From assembly GCA_017548565.1 (NCBI GenBank), contig JAFYZU010000034.1, positions 38,122 to 102,121 of the forward strand: a stretch of 64,000 bases of DNA. Reading direction: 5' to 3'. Numbering within the stretch: the stretch's first letter is position 1; every line of letters starts with the position of its first letter. Positions 8,298 to 14,919 of the stretch are shown here, piece by piece. Below the pieces are notes generated by a model. That model ran no database searches and had not been told where the DNA came from. It saw only the letters and a list, made by a program, of their open reading frames with translations. The position numbers and the translations under genes are program-made. The DNA is from Treponema sp. Its GTDB lineage: Bacteria > Spirochaetota > Spirochaetia > Treponematales > Treponemataceae.

Positions 8298-9289
8298 TAC
8301 CTGTCCCTTCTATCTACACTATATACAAAACCATTTACAATAGAATTGTTTTCAACTCCCCAATTTTGTAATGTACTGAAAAATAAATTATTATTTACAG
8401 ATGAAGAAATAAAACATTGTTTTGAATATGCGTGTACATAAGATTGTCCTGTTGAAGGATTTATATCTGAATGAATTAAACCTCTTCCATCTGATTTTGC
8501 ATTCTCAGTGTATCCATTTGAATCAACTTTTCTTCCATCTAATGTTTTTGTATTAATAATAACCCCTGCTGATCCAGTAGCTACGTTTGTATTTGTATAC
8601 ACCTTTAATTGAAATTTTCCGGGAGCAATAGTATCCCAATAGCATAAATCAACAGGATTATTTTTTACGTCTGTATTTGGATAATTTGCTACAGTTTGAT
8701 ATCCATCTAATACTACATATTGTTTAGTTTTTTTATTATATAAAACAATACTATCGAGTTTTTCATTTTTTGGAGTCTGCCTGTCAACTGATATTTCATA
8801 ACTTTTATTATTTCGATAAACTCTAATTTCAATATCTGAAATACCTTTTTTTATTTTATCATTATCAGCAGTAATTACATATGCATTTCTACTTTTACTA
8901 CTCGGATAACCTTTATCTGTAAGATTTGTAAATGTATCATGACTTTTTGAATTCTGAATATCAGGCTGATTTATCTGTGGATTCCCCGACCCGCCGCCAT
9001 TATTTGAACTATCTGCATCCCCGTCTTGAGTCGGAGCATTATCACTTGTATTATTTCCACCCGTTGCAGTTTTCTGTGGATTCTGCGTTTCTTCATGCAT
9101 TTCGGGCATCCAGGTTTTATCAGTATCTCCGGCATCTTCGTGAGCAGCTTTATATGCCTGTTCTTCCCAGCCTCCGCCGTTAACTCGGTACAGTTCTTCT
9201 TCAGTCATCTTCCGATAACCGGCTGCCTCATAATCGTAACTGTTTAAATCAAAATACTCAATTTCTTTTTTCTTAAATAATCTGAACAT
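8297..9289 (-). CDS. Double-glycine-leader effector 4, L,D-transpeptidase-like tail
   Basis: A 330-residue protein. Residues 1-39 are leader type B, ending MTEEELYRVNGG. Residues 40-60 are the shared mature start GWEEQAYKAAHEDAGDTDKT. Residues 60-140 are an Asn/Gly/Ser-rich linker holding NPQKTATGGNNTSD and NLTDKGYPSSK. The C-terminal 190 residues contain APGKFQLKVYT, then His273 (GLIHSDIN) and SKQC at 289-292. This His-to-Ser-x-x-Cys spacing resembles the YkuD-type L,D-transpeptidase catalytic motif (HG...S-x-GC), with Gln in place of Gly before Cys. I therefore suggest, weakly, a peptidoglycan cross-link or tail modifying enzyme. The leader predicts cleavage and export by the C39 ABC exporter at 14920. 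The start has an AAGGA ribosome site. The stop is coupled to the putative immunity gene. Confidence 0.65.
   Translation of the reverse strand: MFRLFKKKEIEYFDLNSYDYEAAGYRKMTEEELYRVNGGGWEEQAYKAAHEDAGDTDKTWMPEMHEETQNPQKTATGGNNTSDNAPTQDGDADSSNNGGGSGNPQINQPDIQNSKSHDTFTNLTDKGYPSSKSRNAYVITADNDKIKKGISDIEIRVYRNNKSYEISVDRQTPKNEKLDSIVLYNKKTKQYVVLDGYQTVANYPNTDVKNNPVDLCYWDTIAPGKFQLKVYTNTNVATGSAGVIINTKTLDGRKVDSNGYTENAKSDGRGLIHSDINPSTGQSYVHAYSKQCFISSSVNNNLFFSTLQNWGVENNSIVNGFVYSVDRRDR
9080..9289 (-). repeat. Leader cassette B, copy 1
   Basis: About 210 bp encoding leader type B and the shared mature start. Over the 150 bp nearest the start codon it differs from the copy at 14530-14742 by about one base (TTCC against TCCC in the ARG codon region). 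Confidence 0.85.
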
Positions 9290-9317
9290 TTTTCTTTTTC
9301 CTTTTTATATAATAGCA

Positions 9318-10118
9318 TCAATTTATAGCATTTCTTGCAATCCTAAAACCAATATAAAAATATTTCTTTTCTGCATAAGCGACAGTTTCATCTATATAAA
9401 TAGCTGTTAAAAAATTAATAAGATCATCATAATCTTGAATTGAATTACCCGGAATTCCAGTTCCAATTACAAACTTATAGTTTTCCTGCACAGACAGATT
9501 ATCCCTGTTTATGTCCGTTTCAGTCCATTCCAATCCATTTCCAAGCATATCATATAAACCGAGTGAATTCGGCTGTAGTTTTCCTATAGATGAATAAATA
9601 CCAAAAGTATTATTAACATAATCCGATAACTGTAATTTGTCCCACCATTTATTTTTTGCCCCTATTCCTCCTAAAAAGGCATAAAACCATTCAATCTTTG
9701 TAGGAAGCCTGTATCCATCGGCAATTTTATTTATTTCTACCTCATTATTTTGGGTAAACTTATAAACTTGCTGTAAATTATTTTTCAAGCTGAGCCAATT
9801 ACAATATGCACATGCATCATAAAAACTAACAAACATTGCAGGAGAATCAGATTCAGGCATAACTGTAAAAAAACTATGTTCCATATCTGATGATTTATAT
9901 TCTTCATACGAAGTTTCTACTACAAAATATTCATATTGTTCGCGAGTAACCATATATTTCGATATATAAAAATCAGAAATATAATTTTTTTCAGATTCTA
10001 TATTAAGATAATTTGAAAAATCAAATTCAGAACCCTTTACAAATATTTCATTAGATAATTCATTTTTATTACAGCTGATAAAAAGAAACATTAATAATAT
10101 GCCATAATATTTTTTCAT
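9318..10118 (-). CDS. Putative immunity protein 3: lipoprotein with sulfatase-modifying-factor fold
   Basis: A 266-residue lipoprotein (hydrophobic N-terminus, lipobox FISC with Cys16). The body matches the FGE-sulfatase (SUMF1) fold: ISKYMVTREQYEYF near residue 53, VSFYDACAYCNWLS near 97, ADGYRLPTKIEWFYA near 135, NSLGLYDMLGNGLEWT near 184, and FYIGFRIAR at the C-terminus. The catalytic Cys pair of true formylglycine-generating enzymes is not evident near the C-terminus, so it is probably a binding member of the fold. It starts 12 bases after effector 3 stops, in the same transcript. The proposed role is to neutralise effector 3 in the envelope; the fold is fairly clear, the role is inferred from position only. 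Confidence 0.6.
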   Translation of the reverse strand: MKKYYGILLMFLFISCNKNELSNEIFVKGSEFDFSNYLNIESEKNYISDFYISKYMVTREQYEYFVVETSYEEYKSSDMEHSFFTVMPESDSPAMFVSFYDACAYCNWLSLKNNLQQVYKFTQNNEVEINKIADGYRLPTKIEWFYAFLGGIGAKNKWWDKLQLSDYVNNTFGIYSSIGKLQPNSLGLYDMLGNGLEWTETDINRDNLSVQENYKFVIGTGIPGNSIQDYDDLINFLTAIYIDETVAYAEKKYFYIGFRIARNAIN

Positions 10119-10130
10119 CTATTTATTCCC

Positions 10131-11027
10131 TTATCTTTTATATAAACCTAACGGTCTTAACATGTATAATTCATATTGACTTATACCAGGATTATTTTCC
10201 ACATAAGGGGAATTTTGTATCATTTCATAATGGGAAGATAAACTAAAAAGAGCGGGTGCAGTTGCCCCCTCGTGATAAAACCCTCCGATAGCATATTCGT
10301 AATTTGTATTAACAAATTCATTTTTTGTCATTTCTTTTGGAGTGTAATCATATGTTTTTGTTTCTGGATTATAATAAACATAATCAAAATATCGTTCAGA
10401 ATTACATTCTTCCGCAAGACGTTTTGAAAAACTTGTAAAATCAATAACTGTACCATCTGAAGAAATATATTTCCCCTTTGCTTCAGACATAACCTTATCA
10501 ACAGCTTCTGCGCTTATTGCATATTCCTTAACATACAAATTAATAATAGATGTAGCCAAACATAAACTACCATATTCAGGAGCATCATATGGAAATCCAT
10601 ATTTAATTTCAAGCTCCCTTTGTTTATATAATTTTACATTTTTTTCATCATTAATTTTTTGTCGATTTTGATTCTCCTGATCTGCCGGGGGCCCAAAATT
10701 ACCTGACGAATGGCTGCTGCCATTTTCATTAACAGTAGTTCCTCCCCCTTCTTCATTCGATGCTTTATCACTTGTATTATTTCCACCCGTTGCAGTTTTC
10801 TGTGGATTTGAAGTTTCCTGTTGATTGGGCATCCAGGTTTTATCAGTATCTCCGGCATCTTCATGTGCTGCTTTATATGCCTGTTCTTCCCAGCCTCCGC
10901 CGTTTATAAGACATGCTTCTTCATCAGTAAGCTCTCGACCATATTTTGAAAAATCAAAATTGTCATACATTGCTCTATGCAGGGCATTGAGTTTTTCATA
11001 TCTTTTTTGTTTCAACGTTTTAAACAT
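10131..11027 (-). CDS. Double-glycine-leader effector 3, possible papain-fold cysteine enzyme
   Basis: A 298-residue protein. Leader type A occupies residues 1-44 (LTDEEACLINGG). The shared mature start GWEEQAYKAAHEDAGDTDKTWMP is followed by a Gly/Asn/Ser-rich linker to about residue 115. The tail of about 180 residues has EYGSLCLATSIINLY (Cys156) at a helix start and SLSSHYEMI (His266). These could be the Cys and His of a C39-like or papain-like peptidase, but no full family signature is visible and I would not name the activity. A GTG three codons upstream (11034-11036) is part of the conserved ribosome site, so the ATG ending at 11027 is the start. Its partner gene follows 12 bases downstream. 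Confidence 0.6.
   Translation of the reverse strand: MFKTLKQKRYEKLNALHRAMYDNFDFSKYGRELTDEEACLINGGGWEEQAYKAAHEDAGDTDKTWMPNQQETSNPQKTATGGNNTSDKASNEEGGGTTVNENGSSHSSGNFGPPADQENQNRQKINDEKNVKLYKQRELEIKYGFPYDAPEYGSLCLATSIINLYVKEYAISAEAVDKVMSEAKGKYISSDGTVIDFTSFSKRLAEECNSERYFDYVYYNPETKTYDYTPKEMTKNEFVNTNYEYAIGGFYHEGATAPALFSLSSHYEMIQNSPYVENNPGISQYELYMLRPLGLYKR
10836..11027 (-). repeat. Leader cassette A, copy 2
   Basis: About 190 bp nearly identical to the copies at 7210-7402 and (leader part only) 13007-13135. The 15 bases before the ATG, including the ribosome site, are also conserved apart from one base (GGAATGAGTG). Confidence 0.85.
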
Positions 11028-11059
11028 GTTTTTCACTCATTCCGGGTATTTCACAAAAC

Positions 11060-12268
11060 CTATTCTATCTTTTCATTAACATTAATGTAAGGTATTTTAT
11101 TTCCCTTTATTAATTCTTCAGAAAAATAAATATTTCCTTTTTTATCTAGTACTGCATCTTTTCCTTCGTAAACTACTGCTGCAAATCCATTCAGAAAATC
11201 TTCTGCAGAATCAAATACACAAGGAATTGCAAGTTTACCTGTCGTATCTAAAAATCCTTTCTTCTTATTTTCAAAAACACTAATTAAACCGCAGGAAAAT
11301 CCAATACGATTATCAGTTGGATAATGTATATCTTCTCTTATAATATTTCCTTTATCATTTATTATCATCCAGGAGTTATCATCTACATGAACATAAGCAT
11401 ATCCTTCTGAAAAACTACACCACAAAGTAGGATTTCCAGTTGGATTCTCCTTCTTAAACTCATCTTCCAACGAACATATTATAACAAAATTTCCGTTAAT
11501 ATCGATAAATCCAGAACATTCTTCTGTAATAACTGGAAGTAATCCGTTTCTAAACTGCCATCCACAATTAATAATATTATCAACTATTATATCTGAATTC
11601 TCATTTATTAACGCTTTTTTATAATCATTCTTTAATACTACGGCTCGCCCATCAATAAAAGGATAAACTTTCTCAAAATCAGAATTTTCAAAAAATTTTT
11701 TATTATCTTTAATTGAATAATAATAACTACCAACTGGAAGTAATTTTGACATCGAAGAATTAAACGGATTTGAATTAACAATATATTCTATCGTTTTCAA
11801 AGTTTTATTTTTAGCATTATAAATATATGAATCATCTACAAGCTGCATAATATAATAGTATTCGTCATATAAATAAAATATTTTGAAGACAAGATCTGTA
11901 GGTTTTAATTCTATTTTATCCAGAAACTCAAATCTTTTATTTCTTACTTCAACATAATAACCATAACTTAAAAATATATAATCATTAATAAAATATATAT
12001 TCCTGCAACCCGATGGAAAATATGCATTTAACTTTTCATCAATAATTCCGCAATAATCATTAACCCTTATTAAACTATAATTTTTATTATCTGAAAAATT
12101 TTCTGAAAACAAAAATTCTTTGGTTTCTGTAGTGTTATCAGTTTTTTCAACAATAGCTTTTGCCTTTTCTGAAGCTTTTGTTTCATTTAAAACTTTTTGT
12201 CTGTTCATGCATGATATTAATACTATCACAAAACTAAAGAAAACTAACAATCTTCGTATTTTTTTCAT
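11060..12268 (-). CDS. Putative immunity protein 2: WG-repeat lipoprotein
   Basis: A 402-residue lipoprotein: basic start, hydrophobic stretch, lipobox LISC with Cys20. From about residue 70 it is built of diverged WG (KWG) repeats, each with a G(F/I)(I/L)D..G.. hairpin followed by a (D/E)GxAxV strand. Clear examples are GIIDEKLN, GFIDINGNFVI, WMIINDKGNI, GFLDTTGKLAIP and AVLDKKGNIYF. Such beta-repeat proteins usually bind partners and are not known enzymes. It starts six bases after effector 2 stops. In this array the second gene of each pair is always exported, consistent with protecting the cell wall, but binding to effector 2 is only inferred. Confidence 0.65.
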   Translation of the reverse strand: MKKIRRLLVFFSFVIVLISCMNRQKVLNETKASEKAKAIVEKTDNTTETKEFLFSENFSDNKNYSLIRVNDYCGIIDEKLNAYFPSGCRNIYFINDYIFLSYGYYVEVRNKRFEFLDKIELKPTDLVFKIFYLYDEYYYIMQLVDDSYIYNAKNKTLKTIEYIVNSNPFNSSMSKLLPVGSYYYSIKDNKKFFENSDFEKVYPFIDGRAVVLKNDYKKALINENSDIIVDNIINCGWQFRNGLLPVITEECSGFIDINGNFVIICSLEDEFKKENPTGNPTLWCSFSEGYAYVHVDDNSWMIINDKGNIIREDIHYPTDNRIGFSCGLISVFENKKKGFLDTTGKLAIPCVFDSAEDFLNGFAAVVYEGKDAVLDKKGNIYFSEELIKGNKIPYINVNEKIE

Positions 12269-12274
12269 TATATT

Positions 12275-13135
12275 TTATCCTATTTTCTGAAAATAAAAAT
12301 TTGAATATGCCAATCCACTTAATTTTGTACCTCCCTTTTGAGATACCGTACTCTGTTGAAAAACTCCATTATTATCATTTGATGAAGAATTATGATAAAA
12401 AATCATCGAACCATCAGACTTAACCTCTAAAATACCACAATGAGAATCCAATTTTCCTAAAGAACCTTCCCCATCCATAAAAGTACAATAATAACCAGGT
12501 TTTTCAGGAATAACCATTGAATAATCTTTACCGGAAAGTTTCAAATCTGCAATATGTTCATCAACTGTTTTACCAGAAGGATCATCAACATAATAGTCTT
12601 TCGGATCTAAACCTGCTTTCCTTATAACCTCATTTACATATTCATCACACTGATATTCACCTTCAACATAATCCTTTGCTCCAACTATTTTGATAGCATT
12701 TAATAATTTGTTAATTGCATTCATTAATTTCCATCCGATTTTACTATCCGGATAACCCTTGTCTGTAAGATTTGAAGATGTTTCCTTTGTATTTGAATCT
12801 GCTGTTTTATTCTGATAGACAGGAGGATTTCCCTGTGGATTCTGTGAACTATTATTATTCTTATCTGTATTATTTCCGCCAGTCTGCTCTCTTGCCCAGT
12901 CAATATCTCCCTGAGTTATGGTATGAGTACTTCCATCATCTCTTGTAACCGTATCACCGACCTGAGCCCCTGCTACACCTTCATTTGAATTTTCTACTTC
13001 TGCCCCGCCGTTTATAATACATGCTTCTTCATCGGTAAGCTCTCGCGCATATTTTGAAAAATCAAAATTGTCATACATTGCTCTATGCAGGGCATTGAGT
13101 TTTTCATATCTTTTTTGTTTCAACGTTTTAAACAT
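12275..13135 (-). CDS. Double-glycine-leader effector 2, CHAP/NlpC-P60-like amidase tail
   Basis: A 286-residue protein. Leader type A fills residues 1-44, but the mature start differs from the other effectors (AEVENSNEGVAGAQVGDTVT, then ITQGDIDWAREQ). An Asn/Ser/Gln linker with NLTDKGYPDSK, also present in effector 4, ends near residue 135. The tail has Cys163 in EYQCDEYVNEVIRKAG, a typical papain-fold catalytic Cys at a helix N-terminus. His232 lies in DSHCGILEV and His248/Asn249 in FYHNSS, giving the Cys...His...polar order of CHAP or NlpC/P60 peptidoglycan amidases. The start is the ATG behind GGAAGGAGTG, not the GTG three codons earlier. The WG-repeat lipoprotein follows six bases later. 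A weak promoter may lie upstream at 13164-13191. Confidence 0.7.
   Translation of the reverse strand: MFKTLKQKRYEKLNALHRAMYDNFDFSKYARELTDEEACIINGGAEVENSNEGVAGAQVGDTVTRDDGSTHTITQGDIDWAREQTGGNNTDKNNNSSQNPQGNPPVYQNKTADSNTKETSSNLTDKGYPDSKIGWKLMNAINKLLNAIKIVGAKDYVEGEYQCDEYVNEVIRKAGLDPKDYYVDDPSGKTVDEHIADLKLSGKDYSMVIPEKPGYYCTFMDGEGSLGKLDSHCGILEVKSDGSMIFYHNSSSNDNNGVFQQSTVSQKGGTKLSGLAYSNFYFQKIG
13007..13135 (-). repeat. Leader cassette A, copy 3 (leader only)
   Basis: The 130 bp that encode the 44-residue leader match the other two A copies with very few changes. Identity ends at the GG codons, where a different mature region begins. Confidence 0.85.
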
Positions 13136-13163
13136 GTTTTTCACTCCTTCCGGGTAATTCCAG

Positions 13164-13191
13164 ATATTACCATTACTTTATTGTCTTACAA
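13164..13191 (-). promoter_or_regulatory. Possible internal promoter before effector 2
   Basis: In the 142-bp gap between putative immunity 1 and effector 2 the minus strand has TTGTAA (13186-13191) and TAATAT (13164-13169) 16 bases apart. The match is weak and the region is AT-rich. Confidence 0.3.
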
Positions 13192-13277
13192 TAATATAAA
13201 CATTTTTGTTTTCTTTTATTTTTTCTTCCAAAAAATATATAAAAGTAATATACAAAATAATTTTCTCATATCTTTTA

Positions 13278-13790
13278 TTATTTAAACTCAGGAATCTTAC
13301 TATCAACTCCTATTTTTTCATAACCTTCTTTCATATCTGTCAAAACTTCATTTACAGACTTCCCTTCCAGGAATTTCCCATCTTTTAAATATGTATATTG
13401 TTTGTTTACAGAATCATAATAATATAGTCCAACTCTATTATATACGTAGAATCTCATGTAAAAATCTCCCTCATTCCATCTGACATTTTCATCATGTACT
13501 TCTAAAAAAATTATTGAATCTTTTAAAATACAAAAATCATAATGAAGCCATATTTTAGTTTGATCTTCATAAGACATAATTCCATTTTTGCTTTCCATAC
13601 AATCTATTGAAAAAAAGATTTCGTTAAAAAGTTTCTCTGATCTTACTAACTCAACTGTTTTACTATTATTACCTAACTGTTTTCTATAGTTTTTTCTATA
13701 GAGTTCATCAGGCGACTCTGAAAAAAGACTATTTAGAAAAAAAATAAATAAAATAGAAATAACCGTTATTTTATAATTTGACAAAGCCAT
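13278..13790 (-). CDS. Putative immunity protein 1: small exported protein
   Basis: A 170-residue protein with a signal peptide (hydrophobic residues 8-21, cleavage probably after LFSES or nearby, no lipobox). I do not recognise the mature domain; it is rich in aromatic residues and predicted beta strands, with FYMRFYVYNRVGLYYYD in the middle. The start codon lies inside the end of the M15 effector gene (20-base overlap), so the two are tightly coupled. Its position and periplasmic destination make it the natural candidate for protecting the cell from effector 1. No independent evidence of function is visible. Confidence 0.55.
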   Translation of the reverse strand: MALSNYKITVISILFIFFLNSLFSESPDELYRKNYRKQLGNNSKTVELVRSEKLFNEIFFSIDCMESKNGIMSYEDQTKIWLHYDFCILKDSIIFLEVHDENVRWNEGDFYMRFYVYNRVGLYYYDSVNKQYTYLKDGKFLEGKSVNEVLTDMKEGYEKIGVDSKIPEFK

Positions 13791-14742
13791 TACTATCTAC
13801 ATCTCCGTTTTTCTTTTTTTCATTTAATTGTGATGTTGTATAACCATAACTCTGTTCAAAATGAGGAGGATCATAAGGACTTGTCCATCTTGAACCTGAT
13901 GTTAATCCATAACTTTCGCCTATCGAAATAAGATCTGTCCAATCTGATGAAGAAAAATCCCAATTTTGCTGTTTACTTTTTGTACCATCTTTATTTTCAA
14001 CTTCTTTAAATATTTTAAAATCTACTGCAAGTCCATAATTATGATAGCTTTGTCCACCTTTTGCATTAGTAATACTTTTGTCTGCGTTTCTTTCAGAATT
14101 ATATATTGCATCCTGCTCTTCAAAACTTCTATAGGCTTCATTAATAGTAAAATCAATTCCTTTTTTATTTGCATCACGTATTGTAAGTTTTATATAAGGC
14201 TTTATAGCAGGATGTAATTCTTCAACCATATTTTTAATTTTTTCTGAAGTCAATATTTTATAATAATAATCACTATCTACTGTATTTACATAACCTACAA
14301 TTTCTCCATTAGCACCACGTTTTGCCATTTTATACTGTTCAGCATAAGACATTGCTTTTTTGGATTTTTTTCTTTCTTCCATTTTTTTTTGAACATCTGT
14401 TGGTACACCATAATTACTGTCAGGTATATTCGGGTGATTCCCCGACCCACCACCATTATTTGAACTATCTGCATCCCCTCCTTCATTCGGAGCTTTATCA
14501 CTTGTATTATTTCCACCCGTTGCAGTTTTCTGTGGATTTGAAGTTTCCTGTTGATCAGGCATCCATGTTTTATCCGCATCTCCGGCATCTTCGTGAGCAG
14601 CTTTATATGCCTGTTCTTCCCAGCCTCCGCCGTTAACTCGGTACAGTTCTTCTTCAGTCATCTCCCGATAACCGGCTGCCTCATAATCGTAACTGTTTAA
14701 ATCAAAATACTCAATTTCTTTTTTCTTAAATAATCTGAACAT
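13771..14742 (-). CDS. Double-glycine-leader effector 1, M15 (LAS) peptidoglycan peptidase
   Basis: A 323-residue protein and the first gene of the effector operon. Leader type B ends at Gly39 (MTEEELYRVNGG). The shared start GWEEQAYKAAHEDAGDADKTWMP and an Asn/Gly linker (NPQKTATGGNNTSD, SSNNGGGSGN) follow to about residue 105. The tail is an M15-family metallopeptidase like CwlK and phage L-Ala-D-Glu endolysins. NEAYRSFEEQDAIY precedes the zinc site SYHNYGLAVDF (residues 232-242, His and Asp ligands) and DPPHFEQ (residues 291-297, His ligand). It should cut peptide bonds in peptidoglycan. A longer frame reaches 14811, but the ATG at 14742 follows AAGGAG and begins the leader. The promoter is at 14842-14872, divergent from the exporter. 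Confidence 0.82.
   Translation of the reverse strand: MFRLFKKKEIEYFDLNSYDYEAAGYREMTEEELYRVNGGGWEEQAYKAAHEDAGDADKTWMPDQQETSNPQKTATGGNNTSDKAPNEGGDADSSNNGGGSGNHPNIPDSNYGVPTDVQKKMEERKKSKKAMSYAEQYKMAKRGANGEIVGYVNTVDSDYYYKILTSEKIKNMVEELHPAIKPYIKLTIRDANKKGIDFTINEAYRSFEEQDAIYNSERNADKSITNAKGGQSYHNYGLAVDFKIFKEVENKDGTKSKQQNWDFSSSDWTDLISIGESYGLTSGSRWTSPYDPPHFEQSYGYTTSQLNEKKKNGDVDSNGFVKL
14530..14742 (-). repeat. Leader cassette B, copy 2
   Basis: About 210 bp matching 9080-9289 almost base for base through leader and shared mature start. Similarity continues, less perfectly, through the NPQKTATGGNNTSD linker codons. Confidence 0.85.
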
Positions 14743-14841
14743 TTTTCTTTTCTCCTTTTTATATAATAAAATCACTTTATTTAATTTTACAATAAAGCAT
14801 TCAAAAATCAAGTTATTTTTTTGGAAAATTTTTATAAATCT

Positions 14842-14872
14842 ATTATAATATACTTTTTTTTTTTTTTGTCCA
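14842..14872 (-). promoter_or_regulatory. Promoter of the effector operon with an A13 spacer tract
   Basis: On the minus strand TGGACA (14867-14872) and TATAAT (14842-14847) are 19 bases apart, and 13 of those 19 are a single A run. The spacing is two bases over the optimum, so a loss of two A residues would improve it. Confidence 0.5.
14854..14867. repeat. T14/A14 homopolymer between divergent promoters
   Basis: Fourteen consecutive T on the plus strand. It lies in the -35/-10 spacer of the leftward effector promoter and at the -35 position of the rightward exporter promoter. Confidence 0.9.
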
Positions 14873-14873
14873 C

Positions 14874-14882
14874 TGCTATAAT
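14874..14882 (+). promoter_or_regulatory. Extended -10 promoter of the C39 exporter gene
   Basis: TGCTATAAT is a full extended -10 element. The -35 position falls in the T tract, so no conventional -35 is present. The gene starts 38 bases later behind GGAGAGG. Confidence 0.6.
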
Positions 14883-14919
14883 GTATGGTGTAATAAAAAG
14901 TAGGAGAGGTTAAAAAGAA

